A stretch of DNA of 64,000 bases. Source: Margaritifera margaritifera. Its lineage: Eukaryota > Mollusca > Bivalvia > Unionida > Margaritiferidae. The position numbers were made by a program, and so were the translations under genes. Shown one piece after another: positions 1-64,000 of the stretch. How positions within the stretch are numbered: the first letter of the stretch is position 1; each line of letters opens with the position of its first letter. The stretch is from assembly GCA_029931535.1 (NCBI GenBank), contig JAQPZY010001675.1:6265501-6329500 (forward strand). The letters are read 5' to 3'. The notes beneath the pieces are model-generated. The model saw only the letters and a program-made list of their open reading frames with translations. It did no database searches and was not told the DNA's origin.

Positions 1-1589
1 TATTCCCATACAGATTGAGCTTCTGATGTGTATTAAAGGTCAAGGCAGCATTTTCCTCCAGGTAAAGATGAAAGTAAAGCTTCTCTGTTGAGTTTTGGAC
101 CAGCACAATGCACTGTGCAGTATTATATGTGCACACTGGTGGTTCATTATGTGAAAGTCAAACCCTTATTTTAATGATTGGTAGCTATTTGGATTTGGAA
201 TCTTTGTGAGGTAATGGCATTTGAGGAGGATGTTTTTGTCCTTTTTGTATTTTTGTCTGCATTTTTGCCATGTTGCAGTGTTGCACCTAGGATCCCAAGG
301 GCAGGCGACATTAGGTCCCTATGTCCTCCAAATTTGGAGGACACAACATTTCATTAGGGGCAAAGATAAATACTAGATAGTACTTAATGCATTGGTGGTG
401 GTAACAAAATGAAATTATCTTATTTGCTTTGACAGTTTTGTCACCTTAACTTTTGTTGTCTGCTCTGCACTATCATCTTTTCCCTTGGACACTTATATTA
501 CTGTTATAAATGTTTTATCAAGTGATCTGTAAAAACATTTACATGTTATTATGCTTGAATATCTGGTTCCCCAGAAAAGAGCTGCACTATGAAATTTTTC
601 CATTCTGTATCTTGCTCTAAATTAACTTAAGTGTTCACTCATTATCTACCAACATTTATTATAATAATTACAGTGTTTTCTTAAATATTTCTCTTTAAAC
701 TAATAATTTATTGATTACTGCTAAATGCCAAATTCTGTATTTCTGCAAGTTTTTCACCCCAGAAATTGAGTCTCCTTTTGTCAGTAATTCAGCCTTGAAA
801 AATATGTAAGTAATTCAGCCTTGAAAAATATGTAAGACCATCAGTGACTTTGCATTGCAACTCAGCAGACTACTACAAACCTTGACTGTTTTGATTGCCA
901 AAAATGTTGTTTTAAAATGGACATTAACTGCCATCTGAAAGATTTTACCACCTTTAGAGACTTTGGCCATTGACATGGACAGATGTGCACTAAAGAAAAA
1001 CAGTAGGCACATTTTTCTTTTTTTCCATGATGAAAAAGTGTGCAAAGGAATCTAGATTTGGGGGACATAGAAAAATATTGCAGTAGAAACCCCCAGTCCC
1101 ACTCTCAAGGTGTGACACTGCTGTTGAGTGGTAAAAGAAGAGCACACTGTATTTTTTATTTTTATTTTTTATTTTTTTTCCTAATATTCTTGCATAATCA
1201 GACTAGTTCAAGCAGGTTTGAGGTGTGATTTTTTGCTATCAGCTGGTGTTTGATTTTTGATTTTTTTTTTATTGTTTATTTTTTTGATTATTGAATATAC
1301 AGATTTTGTTATCTATAAAACAATTGCTAGAAGACTCAAGGGAAATAAAAATCATGAAAGGGAGGATCCTAACTGATGGGAAAAAAGTTTTGAAATTTCC
1401 AAATTAGGTTGATCTAAATACATTTATGAATGGAAAACAGTAAGTTCAGAATCACACTTTTTATACACCAGTCTTAACTTGAGCATGTTATGTTTTGACA
1501 TTGTCTATCCATCTATCCATTAAACATTTGGTTACCTGACCCATAGCTTTGTAATAGTTGGAGAGATCTTCATGAAAAACTTTGCCAAA

Positions 1590-2230
1590 GTATATACATG
1601 TCTTATGACTGAACAGTGGGTCGCATACCAAGGCCATGCCCCCTGCCTTAAGGTCAAGGTCACAGCAAGGAACAATGTAATTTTGTGACATGCCAATAAT
1701 ATATCATGTATAGAAGGTGCATTGCATACCATAGCCATACCCCCCGCATCAGGGTGAAGGTCACAGCAATGGAAAATGTAACTCTGACTTGTATTTTTGT
1801 CCAGAGGATAACTTTTAAATCACTGAAGATATTTTAATAAAACTTGAAAGCAGTTATATATCATGACTACACAGTGTATCACATATTATACCCATGCCCT
1901 CTGCCTCAAAGTCTAGATCAAGGCAAGGGAGAGTATAAATCAGTGACCTCCATGCATGTACAGGTATAACTTTTCAACCAACAAAGATCTTTTAATGAGA
2001 TTTAAGATTTAGTTTTTTTATATATCTTCACTTGACATTGTCTAGCACATTCATTTATGCCCCTTCCTTAAGGTCAAAGTCACAACAAGGGATAATGTAA
2101 GTCAGTGGCCTGTTTCTTTATCCAGGCCATCACTTTAACACCCTGAGATATTTTGATGAAACTTTATCCAGATCAACACCTTATCATTCAATAGTCAAGT
2201 TCCTAACTCATGGGTCATTAGTAGGGAAAA
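1590..2230. repeat. degenerate interspersed/tandem repeat of the 'aaggtcaaggtcacagcaagg' type
   Basis: The motif 'ccatgccccctgcctta' followed by 'aggtcaaggtcacagcaagg' recurs in altered form near 1636, 1735, 1890 and 2060, each followed by 'aatgtaa..cagtgacctg' and 'gataacttttaa..cactgaagatattttaat'. I read this as about four diverged units of roughly 150 bp. A related repeat occurs at 28190-28500. Repeats of this style are frequent in bivalve genomes; that statement is from general knowledge. No coding potential is visible. Confidence 0.6.
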
Positions 2231-2584
2231 GATCATGAGATGGGCGTATCATCTGCTATTTGTGGTGATCTTGTTTGACATTTATATAACATGTAAATTG
2301 TCACAATCAGTTGAATCCTTTAAGTGTACTTGTAATTATTGGAATTTGCTGGGCTGGTATTTCTCTTGATGGTTTAGCAGTGTTGGTGTAGAGAGCTTTA
2401 TAATGGCAGCAACAGTACTAGCTTTTGATGGATGTATTAACACAGTGTATATAATGATCATACTTTCTTTCATTGATGATAAATTGTTACTTCAGATTTA
2501 TAATTTGACATATGATAACGGTAAGTTCAAAATAATGAATACTTCCTATGTAACTCCTAATGCATTTAAATGTGCTTGTCCAAT

Positions 2585-3412
2585 AGATGTAGCTGTGTGT
2601 TTTACAGTAGTTGTCTGCTTTAAAATAAGTCCTAATAAGATGTCAATCACAGTAGCTGTCTGCTTTAAAATAAATCCTAATAAGGTGTAAATCACTGGAG
2701 CCATCTGCTTTAAACTGAGTCCTAATAAGGTGTCAATCACAGCAGCCATCTGCTTTAAAATAAGTCCTAATAAGGTGTCAATCACAGTAGCCATCTGCTT
2801 TAAATAAGTCCTAATAAGGTGTCAATCACAGCAGCCATCTGCTTTAAAGTAAGTCTTAATAAGGTGTCAATCACAGCAGCCATCTGCTTTAAAATAAATC
2901 TTAATAAGGTGTCAATCACAGCAGCCATCTGCTGTAAAGTAAGTCCTAATAAGGTGTCAATCACAGTAGCCATCTGCTTTAAAGTAAGTCCTAATAAAGT
3001 GTTAATCACAGTAGCCATCTGCTTTAAAGTAAGTCCTAATAAGGTGTCAATCACAGCAGCCATCAGCTTTAAAATAAGTCCTAATAAGGTGTCAATCACA
3101 GTAGCCATCTGCTTTCAAATAAGTCCTAATAAGGTGTCAATCACAGTAGCCATCTGCTTTAAAGTAAGTCCTAATAAGGTGTCAATCACAGTAGCCGTCT
3201 GCTTTAAAATAAGTCCTAATAAGGTGTCAATCACAGTAGCCATCTGCTTTAAAGTAAGTCCTAATAAGGTGTCAATCACAGTAGCCATCTGCTTTAAAAT
3301 AAGTCCTAATAAGGTGTCAATCACAGTAGCCATCTGCTTTAAAATAAGACCTAATAAGGTGTCAATCACAGCAGCCATCTGCTTTAAAATAAGTCCTAAT
3401 AAGGTGTCAGTT
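2585..3412. repeat. 45-bp satellite, about 18 units
   Basis: The unit starts 'cctaataaggtgtcaatcac' and continues 'agtagccatctgctttaaa' plus 'ataagt', 45 bp in all. Roughly 18 copies lie head to tail and most differ by only a few bases (agtagcc/agcagcc, aaagtaagt/aaaataagt). One unit near 2790 has lost a base. Because 45 is a multiple of three and the unit lacks stop codons in some frames, the array is open on both strands (for example 2819-3490 plus and 3115-3456 minus). I consider these frames a by-product of the repeat and not genes. It lies about 280 bp before a spire exon. Confidence 0.95.
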
Positions 3413-3692
3413 CCCTTGAAACAGCTGTTATCTTCATTAGATGGTAGTGCAAACAAAACTTCTTATTCCCCCCCCCCCCCTCCCATTTAAAACTTGAAAT
3501 GGTAATAACAGCTCATATGATTTTAGAATTTGATCATTTAGTGTACAGTTATATTTGAAAATAATTGCTAAAATCAGATTTTTAGAGCATTTATTGAAAT
3601 CATATTTGTTATTTTTGTCTGCAATGTATTCTGTATTTTCTTCAAGATAGTTTAGCTTGTATCTGCATGCATGTTCTACTCACATTTTCCAG

Positions 3693-62914
<59,222 letters not shown>

Positions 62915-64000
62915 TTCTTACATGTGATTTTGTTTGTAGTGTATTTTTTTTGGATATGGTAAAACTATGCAGTGTCATAAGAAGATATTACTCAAAGTCC
63001 ACAGTAACCAGATTTTCCATATTCGTCTCTGAAAAATAATCAGCCTTCTGAAAATATAACAAGAAACCAGTCTATAGTCAGAATTTTGTGTGTCTTCTCC
63101 TTTTTGCAACTATAATGAAATTGACTACAAACTTACTGCTATGCAAATCAACTTGAAATGTTAAGTTTTTGCAAACTTGTTTTCAGTTCTAATTATTGCT
63201 TAAAAATTAAACGCTTTGTATCCCAATAATCTGATTTTAGGCAGTGAAAATATTGTGTTTCAGTCTTTGCAGCTAAAATCTCATATTTTGTAAGAGAATG
63301 ACTGAAAGATTAAATTGACTGATTCATATAGTAAAATCTATCCTTATTGAAACATCACTTTCTCCGTGAAAAATATCATATTATGAGGAGAGTCTTTCTG
63401 CAGAAAAAATTCTCCTTTATAAGTGTGTGTGTCCACATGTACATGCATGCAAGTATGCGTGTATGTGGGTCTTTTTTGTTTGTTTTGTTTGCCAGTTAAA
63501 AAATTTTAAGGCCTTTTTCAAGACAATACTGCTTGTTTCACTTACGGCTTAGCATCACCTGCTATTTTCAGTTGCATTAATGATCTTTTTTTAAATGTAA
63601 CTTACAAAAATCGAACTACCCAGTTTTTGTCACATAGAGGTTTAAACACAAAATTAAAAAAAACTATTTCTAATTTAACATTTCTATCTAACATTTAAGA
63701 TGATATACCCAGATAATTATGAATGTGAAAAGGTATATAAAATCCTCTTCATGAATTCATTTACCAGGCTTAGCTTAAATTGTATTGGCAGTTAACAATT
63801 GGTACAGATATGGAGGTTATTACCATTTGCAGATACAAAGGCTTGGATAGTAAATCTTTTTTATTTCTGTTTGCTTTTTTTTTACGGATAATTTGAGTAC
63901 CAAGTACTTCAATATTTCACTGTCTCACACTTTTTGAAATAAGATTTCATACATATTTTTCATTTAGTGTAGTTAAAAATTGCTCTGTTGTGATTATTTA
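62915..64000 (+). other. spire 3' UTR and downstream sequence
   Basis: After the stop codon the sequence is AT-rich with T runs and no further frame. No AATAAA was seen; ATTAAA variants occur near 63206, 63312 and 63652, any of which could serve as a poly(A) signal. A 'tgtgtgtgtccacatgtaca' stretch lies at 63424-63445. I do not see another gene before the window ends. Confidence 0.6.

Larger units (their letters stand above)
1..3692 (+). other. 5' part of window: intron upstream of the first recognised spire exon
   Basis: I see no convincing exon here, so this is read as part of the intron that precedes the WH2 region; the KIND exons should lie further upstream. It holds a 27-bp direct duplication near 785-836 (core 'ttcagccttgaaaaatatg' twice), long T-rich stretches near 1140-1290, a degenerate interspersed repeat at about 1590-2230, and the 45-bp satellite at 2585-3412 followed by a C homopolymer near 3468-3480. 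A polypyrimidine tract and AG at 3691-3692 define the acceptor of the next exon. Confidence 0.6.

Noticed and set aside
14..61. Exon-like 48 nt (after 'cccatacag', before 'gtaaag') reading IELLMCIKGQGSIFLQ in phase 0
   Set aside because: The residues do not match the end of the KIND domain or the segment before WH2-A in Spire proteins, where a DW pair precedes the first recognised residues; with the window edge so near it cannot be judged.
2819..3490. 223-codon plus-strand frame and the antisense frames in the 45-bp array
   Set aside because: They are translations of a satellite whose period is a multiple of three; no splice, start context or homology support.

Overview
This window looks like animal nuclear DNA, most probably from a mollusc and likely a bivalve. 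It is AT-rich and has no bacterial gene packing. Short exons with GT-AG borders are separated by introns of 0.65 to 14 kb filled with repeats. The mollusc call is an inference from repeat style: interspersed repeats of the type 'tttttAGCTCATCTGGTCA', degenerate 'aaggtcaaggtcaca' tandems, and tRNA-headed SINEs ending in 'aatggcattaaaccc'. I do not name a species.

One protein-coding gene is well supported. It is a spire-family (SPIRE) actin nucleator on the plus strand, running from an exon at 3693 to the stop codon at 62914. I place eleven coding exons whose splice phases all join, giving 3486 nt (1161 codons plus stop). In order they encode the end of the KIND-WH2 linker and WH2 repeats (3693-3851, 7843-7929, 13491-13608), a post-WH2 linker (21487-21575, a candidate 21-nt microexon at 23189, and 37446-37572), one very large exon (38226-40312) rich in Ser, His and Cys, the Spir-box (50408-50545), and the modified FYVE zinc finger split over 53810-53911, 57596-57696 and 62458-62914. 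The N-terminal KIND domain must lie upstream of the window. A possible second start of transcription lies at about 36.7 kb and would give a short isoform with only the C-terminal half.

The introns are the accessory part. Intron 13609-21486 holds a decayed DIRS-like tyrosine-recombinase retroelement with inverted terminal repeats (13652-20295). A second, rearranged copy lies at 31679-35455. Intron 53912-57595 holds a 2.1-kb pogo/Tigger-derived element built as a long inverted repeat. Intron 40313-50407 holds a 1.77-kb element with TACCGTATATA termini, a 1.4-kb satellite of 49/50 bp units with a higher-order period, and several MITEs. Intron 57697-62457 contains a broken hAT-type transposase. 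About ten separate tandem arrays (periods 25 to 95 bp) are spread along the gene.

Apart from spire, every coding trace I recognise belongs to dead transposons. The most interesting points are the giant Cys/His-rich Spire exon, the possible internal promoter, the palindromic Tigger element, the DIRS pair, and a family of elements of several sizes that share one terminal sequence.
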